Source: Hydractinia symbiolongicarpus
Taxonomy: Eukaryota; Cnidaria; Hydrozoa; Anthoathecata; Hydractiniidae
NCBI RefSeq assembly: GCF_029227915.1
Contig: NC_079887.1
Coordinates: forward strand, 26,659,650-26,723,649
DNA: 64,000 bases
Reading direction: 5' to 3'
Part shown: piece by piece, positions 1 to 12,372 of the stretch
Layout of the letters: each line of letters opens with the position of its first letter
How positions within the stretch are numbered: position 1 is the first letter of the stretch
Position numbers and translations under genes: made by a program
The notes under the pieces: model-generated
What the model was told of the DNA's origin: nothing
The model's database searches: none
What the model saw: only the letters and a program-made list of their open reading frames with translations

Positions 1-3000
1 CTCATTCGTTTTAGTGGTGAAAAAATAATTTAAAAAATCGTTCTGGAAATGAGTTTACTCCCTGGGTACTTTCTTTGTATACTTTTGACTATACGGGCCG
101 AGTCCGGGATTTAGGAAAATCGCAGGTTTCGTTTGCCGGCGAATAAACTGCTTTTATTCAGCGTCTCATCAAAAATGAAATCATTTTTGAAAACTAAAAG
201 TCTCATGCGTTTTAGTGGTGAAAAAATAATTTAAAAAATCGTTCGGGAAATGAGTTTACTCCCTGGCTACTTTCTTTGTATACTTTTGACTATACGGGCC
301 AAGCCCGGGATTTACGGGAAATCGCGGGTTTTCGTTTGCCGGCGATTAAACTTCTTTTATTCAGCGTCTCATCAAAAATGAAAACATTTTTAAAAACTAC
401 AAGTCTTATGCGTTTTAGTGGTGAAAAAATAATTTAAAAAATCGTTCTGGAAATAAGTTTACTCCCTGGGTACTTTCTTTGTATACATTCGACTATACGG
501 GCCAAGCCCGGGATTTACGGGAAATTGCAGGTTTTCGTTTGCCGGCAATTAAACTGCTTTTATTCAGCGTCTAATCAAAAATGAAAACATTTTTGAAAAC
601 TACAAGTCTCATGCGTTTTAGTGGTGAAAAAGTAATTTAAAAAATCGTTCGGGAAATGAGTTTACTCCCTGGGTACTTTCTTTGTATACTTTTGACTATA
701 CGGGCCAAGCCGGGATTTACGGGAAATCGCGGGTTTTCGTTTGCCGGCGATAAAAATTCTTTTATTCAGCGTCTCATCAAAAATGAAAACATTTTTAAAA
801 ACTACAAGTCTCATGCGTTTTAGTGGTGAAAAAATAATTTAAAAAATCGTTCGGGAAATGAGTTTACTCCCTGGGTACTTTCTTTGCATACTTTTGACTA
901 TACGGGCCGAGTCCAGGATTTACGGGAAATCGCAGGTTTTCGTTTGCCGGCGATTAAACTTCTTTTATTCAGCGTCTCATCAAAAATGTAAACATTTTTG
1001 AAAACTACAAGTCTCATGCGTTTTAGTGGTGAAAAAATAATTTAAAAAATCGTTCGGGAAATGAGTTTACTCCCTGGGTACTTTCTTGTACACTTTTGAC
1101 TATACGGGCCGAGTCCGGGATTTACGGGAAATCGCGGATTTTCGTTTGCCGGCGATTAAACTTCTTTTATTCAGCGTCCCATCAAATATGAAAATATTTT
1201 CGAAAACTACAAGTCTCATGCGTTTAGTGGTAAAAAAATAATATAAAAAATCGTTCGGAAAATGAGTTTACTCCCTGGGTACTTTCTTTGTATACTTTTT
1301 ACTATACGGGCCAAGCCCGGGATTTACGGGAAATCGCGGGTTTTCGTTTGCCGGCGATTAAACTTCTTTTATTCAGCGTCTCATCAAAAATGAAAACATT
1401 TTTAAAAACTAGAAGTCTCATGCGTTTTAGTGGTGAAAAAATATTTTAAAAAATCGTTCGGGAAATGAGTTTACTCCCTGGGTACTTTCTTGTACACTTT
1501 TGACTATACGGGCCGAGTCCGGGATTTACGGGAAATCGCGGATTTTCGTTTGCCGGCGATTAAATTTCTTTTATTCAGCGTCCCATCAAATATGAAAATA
1601 TTTTTGAAAACTACAAGTCTCATGCGTTTAGTGGTAAAAAAATAATATAAAAAATCGTTCGGAAAATGAGTTTACTCCCTGGGTACTTTCTTTGTATACT
1701 TTTGACTATACGGGCCAAGCCCGAGATTTACGGGAAATCGCGGGTTTTCGTTTGCCGGCGATTAAACTTCTTTTATTCAGCGTCTCATCAAAAATGAAAA
1801 CATTTTTAAAAACTACAAGTCTTATGCGTTTTAGTGGTGAAAAAATAATTTAAAAAATCGTTCTGGAAATGAGTTTACTCCCTGGGTACTTTCTTTGTAT
1901 ACTTTTGACTATACGGGCCGAGTCCGGGATTTAGGAAAATCGCAGGTTTCGTTTGCCGGCGAATAAACTGCTTTTATTCAGCGTCTCATCAAAAATGAAA
2001 TCATTTTTGAAAACTAAAAGTCTCATGCGTTTTAGTGGTGAAAAAATAATTTAAAAAATCGTTCGGAAAATGAGTTTACTCCCTGGCTACTTTCTTTGTA
2101 TACTTTTGACTATACGGGCCAAGCCCGGGATTTACGGGAAATCGCGGGTTTTCGTTTGCCGGCGATTAAACTTCTTTTATTCAGCGTCTCATCAAAAATG
2201 AAAACATTTTTAAAAACTACAAGTCTTATGCGTTTTAGTGGTGAAAAAATAATTTAAAAAATCGTTCTGGAAATAAGTTTACTCCCTGGGTACTTTCTTT
2301 GTATACATTCGACTATACGGGCCAAGCCCGGGATTTACGGGAAATTGCAGGTTTTCGTTTGCCGGCAATTAAACTGCTTTTATTCAGCGTCTAATCAAAA
2401 ATGAAAACATTTTTGAAAACTACAAGTCTCATGCGTTTTAGTGGTGAAAAAGTAATTTAAAAAATCGTTCGGGAAATGAGTTTACTCCCTGGGTACTTTC
2501 TTTGTATACTTTTGACTATACGGGCCAAGCCGGGATTTACGGGAAATCGCGGGTTTTCGTTTGCCGGCGATAAAAATTCTTTTATTCAGCGTCTCATCAA
2601 AAATGAAAACATTTTTAAAAACTACAAGTCTCATGCGTTTTAGTGGTGAAAAAATAATTTAAAAAATCGTTCGGGAAATGAGTTTACTCCCTGGGTACTT
2701 TCTTTGCATACTTTTGACTATACGGGCCGAGTCCAGGATTTACGGGAAATCGCAGGCTTTCGTTTGCCGGCGATTAAACTTCTTTTATTCAGCGTCTCAT
2801 CAAAAATGTAAACATTTTTGAAAACTACAAGTCTCATGCGTTTTAGTGGTGAAAAAATAATTTAAAAAATCGTTCGGGAAATGAGTTTACTCCCTGGGTA
2901 CTTTCTTGTACACTTTTGACTATACGGGCCGAGTCCGGGATTTACGGGAAATCGCGGATTTTCGTTTGCCGGCGATTAAACTTCTTTTATTCAGCGTCCC

Positions 3001-4630
3001 ATCAAATATGAAAATATTTTCGAAAACTACAAGTCTCATGCGTTTAGTGGTAAAAAAATAATATAAAAAATCGTTCGGAAAATGAGTTTACTCCCTGGGT
3101 ACTTTCTTTGTATACTTTTTACTATACGGGCCAAGCCCGGGATTTACGGGAAATCGCGGGTTTTCGTTTGCCGGCGATTAAACTTCTTTTATTCAGCGTC
3201 TCATCAAAAATGAAAACATTTTTAAAAACTACAAGTCTCATGCGTTTTAGTGGTGAAAAAATATTTTAAAAAATCGTGCGGGAAATGAGTTTACTCCCTG
3301 GGTACTTTCTTGTACACTTTTGACTATACGGGCCGAGTCCGGGATTTACGGGAAATCGCGGATTTTCGTTTGCCGGCGATTAAATTTCTTTTATTCAGCG
3401 TCCCATCAAATATGAAAATATTTTTGAAAACTACAAGTCTCATGCGTTTAGTGGTAAAAAAATAATATAAAAAATCGTTCGGAAAATGAGTTTACTCCCT
3501 GGGTACTTTCTTTGTATACTTTTGACTATACGGGCCAAGCCCGAGATTTACGGGAAATCGCGGGTTTTCGTTTGCCGGCGATTAAACTTCTTTTATTCAG
3601 CGTCTCATCAAAAATGAAAACATTTTTAAAAACTACAAGTCTTATGCGTTTTAGTGGTGAAAAAATAATTTAAAAAATCGTTCTGGAAATGAGTTTACTC
3701 CCTGGGTACTTTCTTTGTATACTTTTGACTATACGGGCCGAGTCCGGGATTTAGGAAAATCGCAGGTTTCGTTTGCCGGCGAATAAACTGCTTTTATTCA
3801 GCGTCTCATCAAAAATGAAATCATTTTTGAAAACTAAAAGTCTCATGCGTTTTAGTGGTGAAAAAATAATTTAAAAAATCGTTCGGAAAATGAGTTTACT
3901 CCCTGGCTACTTTCTTTGTATACTTTTGACTATACGGGCCAAGCCCGGGATTTACGGGAAATCGCGGGTTTTCGTTTGCCGGCGATTAAACTTCTTTTAT
4001 TCAGCGTCTCATCAAAAATGAAAACATTTTTAAAAACTACAAGTCTTATGCGTTTTAGTGGTGAAAGAATAATTTAAAAAATCGTTCTGGAAATAAGTTT
4101 ACTCCCTGGGTACTTTCTTTGTATACATTCGACTATACGGGCCAAGCCCGGGATTTACGGGAAATCGCAGGTTTTCGTTTGCCGGCAATTAAACTGCTTT
4201 TATTCAGCGTCTAATCAAAAATGAAAACATTTTTGAAAACTACAAGTCTCATGCGTTTTAGTGGTGAAAAAGTAATTTAAAAAATCGTTTGGGAAATGAG
4301 TTTACTCCCTGGGTACTTTCTTTGTATACTTTTGACTATACGGGCCAAGCCGGGATTTACGGGAAATCGCGGGTTTTCGTTTGCCGGCGATTAAACTTCT
4401 TTTATTCAGCGTCTCATCAAAAATGAAAACATTTTTAAAAACTACAAGTCTCATGCGTTTTAGTGGTGAAAAAATAATTTAAAAATTCGTTCGGGAAATG
4501 AGTTTACTCCCTGGGTACTTTCTTTGCATACTTTTGACTATTCGGGCCCAGTCCAGGATTTACGGGAAATCGCAGGTTTTCGTTTGCCGGCGATTAAACT
4601 TCTTTTATTCAGCGTCTCATCAAAAATGTA
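1..4630. repeat. 9-monomer HOR, 1,820 bp, ~2.5 copies
   Basis: Anchors at 51, 1,871 and 3,691 are exactly 1,820 bp apart, and the nine monomers between them repeat in the same order. Unit 1 is about 1-1,820 (its start cut by the window), unit 2 is 1,821-3,640, and unit 3 runs from 3,641 to the collapse near 4,630. Shared private markers include ATTTAGGAAAATCGCAGG with GGCGAATAAACTG (first monomer), CTAATC in the third monomer, ATGTAAACATT in the fifth and CTTGTACAC in the sixth and eighth. GGCGATAAAAATTC is shared by units 1 and 2 only. Units differ by scattered single bases. Two E units per HOR make it distinct from the array centre. Confidence 0.9.
1063..1263 (+). repeat. Representative subfamily E monomer (201 bp)
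   Basis: E units carry CGAGTCCGGG, GCGGATTTTCG, AGCGTCCCATC, CAAATATGAAAATATTTT and a one-base deletion giving GCGTTTAGTGG, followed by TAAAAAAATAATATAAAAAAT. The deletion makes them about 1 bp shorter than their neighbours. They are frequent at 1-6.3 kb, 10.3 kb and 14.5 kb, and again at 46-62 kb, and are essentially missing from about 15-42 kb. Both arms of the AT-rich dyad differ from other subfamilies. This copy also carries CTTGTACAC in place of CTTTGTATAC, a local marker of the 9-mer HOR. Confidence 0.86.
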
Positions 4631-6680
4631 AACATTTTTGAAAACTACAAGTCTCATGCGTTTTAGTGGTGAAAAAATATTTTAAAAAATCGTTAGGGAA
4701 ATGAGTTTACTCCCTGGGTACTTTCTTGTACACTTTTGACTATACGGGCCAAGCCCGGGATTTACGGGAAATCGCGGGTTTTCGTTTGCCGGCGATTAAA
4801 CTTCTTTTATTCAGCGTCTCATCAAAAATGAAAACATTTTTAAAAACTACAAGTCTTATGCGTTTTAGTAGTGAAAAAATAATTTAAAAAATCGTTCTGG
4901 AAATGAGTTTACTCCCTGGGTACTTTCTTTGTATACTTTTGACTATACGGGCCGAGTCCGGGATTTAGGAAAATCGTAGGTTTCGTTAGCCGGCGAATAA
5001 ACTGCTTTTATTCAGCGTCTCATCAAAAATGAAAACATTTTTGAAAACTAAAATCTCATGCGTTTTAGGGGTGAAAAAATAATTTAAAAAATCGTTCGGG
5101 AAATGAGTTTACTCCCTGGGTACTTCCTTTGTATACTTTTGACTATACGGGCCAAGCCGGGATTTACGGGAAATCGCGAGTTTTCGTTTGCCGGCGATTA
5201 AACTTCTTTTATTCAGCGTCTCATCAAAAATGAAAACATTTTTAAAAACTACAAGTCTTATGCGTTTTAGTGGTGAAAAAATAATTTAAAAAATCGTTCT
5301 GGAAATGAGTTTACTCACAGGGTACTTTCTTTGTATACATTCGACTATACGTGCCAAGCCCGGGATTTAGGGAAATCGCAGGTTTTCGTTTGCCGGCGAT
5401 TAAACTTCTTTTATTCAGCGTCTCATCAAAAATGAAAACATTTTTAAAAACTACAAGTCTCATGCGTTTTAGCGGTAAAAAAGTAATTTAAAAAATCGTT
5501 CGGGAAATGAGTTTACTCCCTGGGTACTTTCTTTGTATACTTTTGACTGTACGGGCCAAGCCGGGATTTACGGGAGATCGCGGGTTTTCGTTTGCCGGCG
5601 ATTAAACTTCTTTTATTCAGCGTCTCATCAAAAATGAAAACATTTTTAAAAACTACAAGTCTTATGCGTTTTAGTGGCGAAAAAATAATTTAAAAAATCG
5701 TTCTGGAAATGAGTTTAATCCCTGGGTACTTTCTTTGCATACTTTTGACTATACGGGCCGAGTCCAGGATTTACGGGAAATCGCAGGTTTTCGTTTGCCG
5801 GCGATTAAACTTCTTTTATTCAGCGTCTCATCAAAAATGTAAACATTTTTGAAAACTACAAGTCTCATGCGTTTTAGTGGTGAAAAAATATTTTAAAAAA
5901 TCGTTCGGGAAATGAGTTTACTCCCTGGGTACTTTCTTGTACACTTTTGACTATACGGGCCGAGTCCGGGATTTACGGGAAATCGCGGATTTTCGTTTGC
6001 CGGCGATTAAACTTCTTTTATTCAGCGTCCCATCAAATATGAAAATATTTTTGAAAACTACAAGTCTCATGCGTTTAGTGGTAAAAAAATAATATAAAAA
6101 ATCGTTCGGAAAATGAGTTTACTCCCTGGGTACTTTCTTTGTATACTTTTGACTATACGGGCCAAGCCCGGGATTTAGGAAAATCGCAGGTTTCGTTTGC
6201 CGGCGAATAAACTGCTTTTATTCAGCGTCTCATCAAAAATGAAAACATTTTTGAAAACTAAAAGTCTCATGCGTTTTAGTGGTGAAAAAATAATTTAAAA
6301 AATCGTTCGGGAAATGAGTTTACTCCCTGGGTACTTCCTTTGTATACTTTTGACTATACGGGCCAAGCCGGGATTTACGGGAAATCGCAAGTTTTCGTTT
6401 GCCGGCGATTAAACTTCTTTTATTCAGCGTCTCATCAAAAATGAAAACATTTTTAAAAACTACAAGTCTTATGCGTTTTAGTGGTGAAAAAATAATTTAA
6501 AAAATCGTTCGGGAAATGAGTTTACTCCCTGGGTACTTCCTTTGTATACTTTTGACTATACGGGCCAAGCCGGGATTTACGGGAAATCGCGAGTTTTCGT
6601 TTGCCGGCGATTAAACTTCTTTTATTCAGCGTCTCATCAAAAATGAAAACATTTTTAAAAACTACAATTCTTATGCGTTT
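4631..6680. repeat. Collapsed HOR junction and mosaic segment
   Basis: Unit 3 of the 9-mer stops following the order of units 1-2 here. After the fifth monomer (ATGTAAACATT near 4,626) the sequence passes to the start of the eighth (AAAATATTTTAAAAAATCG near 4,675). Near 4,750 it then continues with the ninth monomer's CCAAGCCCGGG where CGAGTCC is expected. Downstream units recycle pieces of the 9-mer (TTTGCATAC, ATGTAAAC, CTTGTACAC and E-type at about 5,740-6,060). They also introduce B units with TACTTCCTTTG and the first A units (CTCACAGGG at 5,317). No gene-like sequence is present. Confidence 0.75.
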
Positions 6681-8890
6681 TAGTGGTGAAAAAATAATTT
6701 AAAAAATCGTTCTGGAAATGAGTTTACTCACAGGGTACTTTCTTTGTATACATTCGACTATACGTGCCAAGCCCGGGATTTAGGGAAATTGCAGGTTTTC
6801 GTTTGCCGGCGATTAAACTTCTTTTATTCAGCGTCTCATCAAAAATGAAAACATTTTTAAAAACTACAAGTCTCATGCGTTTTAGCGGTGAAAAAATAAT
6901 TTAAAAAATCGTTCTGGAAATGAGTTTACTCCCTGGGTACTTTCTTTGTATACTTTTGACTATACGGGCCGAGTCCGGGATTTAGGAAAATCGCAGGTTT
7001 CGTTTGCCGGCGAATAAACTGCTTTTATTCAGCGTCTCATCAAAAATGAAAACATTTTTGAAAACTAAAAGTCTCATGCGTTTTAGTGGTGAAAAAAAAA
7101 ATTTAAAAAATCGTTCGGGAAATGAGTTTACTCCCTGGGTACTTCCTTTGTATACTTTTGACTATACAAGCCAAGCCGGGATTTACGGGAAATCGCGAGT
7201 TTTCGTTTGCCGGCGATTAAACTGCTTATATTCAGCGTCTCATCAAAAATGAAAACATTTTTAAAAACTACAAGTCTTATGCGTTTTAGTGGTGAAAAAA
7301 TAATTTAAAAAATCGTTCTGGAAATGAGTTTACTCACAGGGTACTTTCTTTGTATACATTCGACTATACGTGCCAAGCCCGGGATTTAGGGAAATTGCAG
7401 GTTTTCGTTTGCCGGCGATTCAACTTCTTTTATTCAGCGTCTCATCAAAAATGAAAACATTTTTAAAAACTACAAGTCTCATGCGTTTTAGCGGTGAAAA
7501 AGTAATTTAAAAAATCGTTTGGGAATAGAGTTTACTCCCTGGGTACTTTCTTTGTATACTTTTGACTGTACGGGCCAAGCCGGGATTTACGGGAAATCGC
7601 GGGTTTTCGTTTGCCGGCGATTAAACTTCTTTTATTCAGCGTCTCATCAAAAATGAAAACATTTTTAAAAACTACAAGTCTTATGCGTTTTAGTAGTGAA
7701 AAAATAATTTAAAAAATCGTTCTGGAAATGAGTTTACTCACAGGGTACTTTCTTTGTATACATTCGACTATACGTGCCAAGCCCGGGATTTAGGGAAATC
7801 GCAGATTTTCGTTTGCCGGCGATTAAACTTCTTTTATTCAGCGTCTCATCAAAAATGAAAACATTTTTAAAAACTACAAGTCTCATGCGTTTTAGCGGTG
7901 AAAAAATAATTTAAAAAATCGTTCTGGAAATGAGTTTACTCCCTGGGTACTTTCTTTGTATACTTTTGACTATACGGGCCGAGTCCGGGATTTAGGAAAA
8001 TCGCAGGTTTCGTTTGCCGGCGAATAAACTGCTTTTATTCAGCGTCTCATCAAAAATGAAAACATTTTTGAAAACTAAAAGTCTCATGCGTTTTAGTGGT
8101 GAAAAAAAAAATTTAAAAAATCGTTCGGGAAATGAGTTTACTCCCTGGGTACTTCCTTTGTATACTTTTGACTATACGGGCCAAGCCGGGATTTACGGGA
8201 AATCGCGAGTTTTCGTTTGCCGGCGATTAAACTGCTTATATTCAGCGTCTCATCAAAAATGAAAACATTTTTAAAAACTACAAGTCTTATGCGTTTTAGT
8301 GGTGAAAAAATAATTTAAAAAATCGTTCTGGAAATGAGTTTACTCACAGGGTACTTTCTTTGTATACATTCGACTATACGTGCCAAGCCCGGGATTTAGG
8401 GAAATTGCAGGTTTTCGTTTGCCGGCGATTCAACTTCTTTTATTCAGCGTCTCATCAAAAATGAAAACATTTTTAAAAACTACAAGTCTCATGCGTTTTA
8501 GCGGTGAAAAAGTAATTTAAAAAATCCTTCGGGAATAGAGTTTACTCCCTGGGTACTTTCTTTGTATACTTTTGACTGTACGGGCCAAGCCGGGATTTAC
8601 GGGAAATCGCGGGTTTTCGTTTGCCGGCGATTAAACTTCTTTTATTCAGCGTCTCATCAAAAATGAAAACATTTTTAAAAACTACAAGTCTTATGCGTTT
8701 TAGTAGTGAAAAAATAATTTAAAAAATCGTTCTGGAAATGAGTTTACTCACAGGGTACTTTCTTTGTATACATTCGACTATACGTGCCAAGCCCGGGATT
8801 TAGGGAAATCGCAGATTTTCGTTTGCCGGCGATTAAACTTCTTTTATTCAGCGTCTCATCAAAAATGAAAACATTTTTAAAAACTACAAG
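6681..8890. repeat. 5-monomer HOR, 1,010 bp, ~2.2 copies
   Basis: Anchors at 6,720, 7,730 and 8,740, and at 7,124 and 8,134, are 1,010 bp apart, and the intervening monomers match in order. Markers are GGCGAATAAACTG, GAAAAAAAAAATTTAAAAAAT (7,091 and 8,101), the rare GGCGATTCAACTTC (7,416 and 8,426) and GGGAATAGAG (7,521 and 8,531). Matching is weaker before about 6,680 and stops near 8,890, where CTGATGCG replaces CTCATGCG. The two 82-codon open frames at 7,004 and 8,014 are simply the same stretch in both units. Confidence 0.88.
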
Positions 8891-11800
8891 TCTGATGCGT
8901 TTTAGTGGTGAAAAAATAATTTAAAAAATCGTTCTGAAAATGAGTTTACTCACAGGGTACTTTCTTTGTATACATTCGACTATACTGGCCAAGCCCGGGA
9001 TTTACGGGAAATCGCGGGTTTTCGTTTTCCGGCGATTAAACCTCTTTCATTAAGCGTCCCATCAAAAATGAAAACATTTTTGAAAACTACAAGTCTCATG
9101 CGTTTTAGTGGTGAAAAAGTAATTTAAAAAATCGTTCGGGAAATGAGTTTACTCCCTGGGTACTTTCTTTGTATACTTTTGACTATACGGGCCAAGCCGG
9201 GATTTACGGGAAATTGCGTGTTTTTGTTTGCCGGCGATTAAACGTCATTTATTCAGCGTGTCATCAAAAATGAAAACATTTTTAAAAACTACAAGTCTTA
9301 TGGGTTTTAGTGGTGAAAAAATAATTTAAAAAATCGTTCTGGAAATGAGTTAACTCACAGGGTACTTTCTTTGTATACATTCGACTATACGTTACAATCC
9401 CGGGATTTACGGGAAATCGCGGGTTTTCGTTTCCCGGCGATTAAACTTCTTTTATTCAGCGTCTCATCAAAAATGAAAACATTTTTAAAAACTACAAGTC
9501 TTATGCGTTTTAGTGGTGAAAAAATAATTTAAAAAATCGTTCGGGAAATGAGTTTACTCCCTGGGTACTTTCTTTGTATACTTTTGACTATACGGGCCAA
9601 GCCGGGATTTACGGGAAATCGCGTCTTTTGTTTGCCGGCCATTAAACTTCATTTATTCAGCGTGTCATCAAAAATGAAAACATTTTTAAAAACTACAAGT
9701 CTTATGGGTTTTAGTGGTGAAATAATAATTTAAAAAATCGTTTGGGAAATGAGTTTACTCCCTGGGTACTTTCTTTGCATACTTTTGACTATACGGGCCG
9801 AGTCCAGGATTTACGGGAAATCGCAGGTTTTCGTTTGCCGGCGATTAAACTTCTTTTATTCAGCGTCTCATCAAAAATGAAAACATTTTTGAAAACTACA
9901 AGTCTCATGCGTTTTAGTGGTGAAAAAATAATTTAAAAAATCGTTCGGGAAATGAGTTTACTCCCTGGGTACTTTCTTCGCATAGTTTTGACTATACGGG
10001 CCGAGTCCAGGATTTACGGGAAATCGCAGGTTTTCGTTTGCCGGCGATTAAACTTCTTTTATTCAGCGTCTCATCAAAAATGAAACATTTTTGAAAACTA
10101 CAAGTCTCATGCGTTTTAGTGGTGAAAAAATAATTTAAAAAATCGTTCGGGAAATGAGTTTACTCCCTGGGTACTTTCTTCTATACTTTTGACTATACGG
10201 GCCGAGCCCGGGATTTACGGGAAATCGCGGATTTTCGTTTGCCGGCGATTAAACTTCCTTTATTCAGCGTCCCATCAAATATGAAAATATTTTTGAAAAC
10301 TACAAATCTCATGCGTTTAGTGGTAAAAAAATAATATAAAAAATCGTTCGGGAAATGAGTTTACTCCCTGAGTACTTTCTTTGTATACTTTTGACTATAC
10401 GGGCCAAGCCCGGGATTTACGGGAAATCGCGGGTTTTCGTTTGCCGGCGATTAAACTTCTTTTATTCAGCGTCTCATCAAAAATGAAAACATTTTTAAAA
10501 ACTACAAGTCTTATGCGTTTTAGTGGTGAAAAAATAATTTAAAAAATCGTTCTGGAAATGAGTTTACTCCCTGGGTACTTTCTTTGTATACTTTTGACTA
10601 TACGGGCCGAGTCCGGGATTTAGGGAAATCGCAGGTTTTCGTTTGCCGGCGAATAAACTGCTTTTATTCAGCGTCTCATCAAAAATGAAAACATTTTTGA
10701 AAACTACAAGTCTCATGTGTTTTAGTGGTGAAAAAATAATTTAAAAAATCGTTCGGGAAATGAGTTTACTCCCTGGGTACTTCCTTTGTATACTTTTGAC
10801 TATACGGGCCATGCCGGGATTTACGGGAAATCGCGGGTTTTCGTTTGTCGGCGATTAAACTTCTTTTATTCAGCGTCTCATCAAAAATGAAAACATTTTT
10901 AAAAACTACAAGTCTTATGCGTTTTAGTGGTGAAAAAATAATTTAAAAAATCGTTTTGGAAATGAGTTTACTCACAGGGTACTTTCTTTGTATACATTCG
11001 ACTATACGTGCCAAGCCCGGGATTTAGGAAAATCGCAGGTTTTGGTTTGCCGGCGATTAAACTTCTTTTATTCAGCGTCTCATCAAAAATGAAAACATTT
11101 TTAAAAACTACAAGTCTCATGCGTTTTAGTGGTGAAAAAGTAATTTAAAAAATCGTTCGGGAATTGAGTTTACTCCCTGGGTACTTTCTTTGTATACTTT
11201 TGACTATACGGGCCAAGCCGGGATTTACGGGAAATCGCGGGTTTTCGTTTGCCGGCGATTAAACTTCTTTTATTCAGCGTCTCATCAAAAATGAAAACAT
11301 TTTTAAAAACTACAAGTCTTATGCGTTTTAGTAGTGAAAAAATAATTTAAAAAATCGTTCTGGAAATGAGTTTACTCACAGGGTACTTTCTTTGTATACA
11401 TTCGACTATATGTGCCAAGCCCGGGATTTAGGGAAATCGCAGGTTTTCGTTTGCCGGCGATTAAACTTCTTTTATTCAGCGTCTCATCAAAAATGAAAAC
11501 ATTTTTAAAAACTACAAGTCTGATGCGTTTTAGTGGTGAAAAAATAATTTCAAAAATCGTTCTGGAAATGAGTTTACTCACAGGGTACTTTCTTTGTATA
11601 CATTCGACTATACGGGCCAAGCCCGGGATTTACGGGAAATCGCGGGTTTTCGTTTTCCGGCGATTAAACCTCTTTCATTAAGCGTCTCATCAAAAATTAA
11701 AACATTTTTGAAAACTACAAGTCTCATGCGTTTTAGTGGTGAAAAAGTAATTTAAAAAATCGTTCGGGAAATGAGTTTACTCCCTGGGTACTTCCTTTGT

Positions 11801-12372
11801 ATACTTTTGACTATACGGGCCAAGCCGGGATTTACGGGAAATCGCGGGTTTTCGTTTGTCGGCGATTAAACTTCTTTTATTCAGCGTGTCATCAAAAATG
11901 AAAACATTTTTAAAAACTACAAGTCTTATGCGTTTTAGTGGTGAAAAAATAATTTAAAAAATCGTTCTGGAAATGAGTTTACTCACAGGGTACTTTCTTT
12001 GTATACTTTTGACTATACGGGCCGAGTCCGGGATTTACGGAAATCGCAGGTTTTCGTTTGCCGGCGAATAAACTGCTTTTATTCAGCGTCTCATCAAAAA
12101 TGAAAACATTTTTTGAAAACTACAAGTCTCATGCGTTTTAGTGGTGAAAAAATAATTTAAAAAATCGTTCTGGAAATGAGTTTACTCACAGGGTACTTTC
12201 TTTGTATACATTCGACTATACGTGCCAAGACCGGGATTTAGGGAAATCGCAGGTTTTCGTTTGCCGGCGATTAAACTTCTTTTATTCAGCGTCTCATCAA
12301 AAATGAAAACATTTTTAAAAACTACAAGTCTCATGCGTTTTAGTGGTGAAAAAGTAATTTAAAAAATCGTTC
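8891..12372. repeat. Mosaic satellite block, source of later copies
   Basis: This block contains A, B, C and E monomers without a tandem unit repeated next to itself. It holds a C unit at 9,031 with a second at 11,655, and E-type sequence at about 10,270-10,340. Odd variants are GTTACAATCCCGGG (9,391), TTCTTCGCATAG (9,975) and a one-base deletion TGAAACATTT (10,081). Most of it reappears as a patchwork at 13.5-16.4 kb. One open frame of 89 codons at 11,412 spans more than a monomer because of a base change at the usual TAA stop. It is not supported as a gene. Confidence 0.8.

Noticed and set aside
7004-7252. 82-codon open frame starting MPANKLLLF, repeated at 8,014
   Set aside because: It is satellite sequence read across one monomer boundary. 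The same stretch recurs by the 1,010-bp HOR, other copies are broken by single-base indels, and no ribosome-binding, promoter or domain signal accompanies it.
11372-11620. Reverse-strand frames of 64-82 codons (here, 39,434, 41,495, 43,477, 46,331, 57,647 and 58,861)
   Set aside because: They are the complement of the same monomers and recur only by HOR duplication. Nothing suggests reverse-strand genes.
11412-11681. Longest forward open frame (89 codons)
   Set aside because: It exceeds one monomer only because AATTTCAAAAATC near 11,548 replaces the usual AATTTAAAAAATC and removes a TAA. It has no support as a gene.
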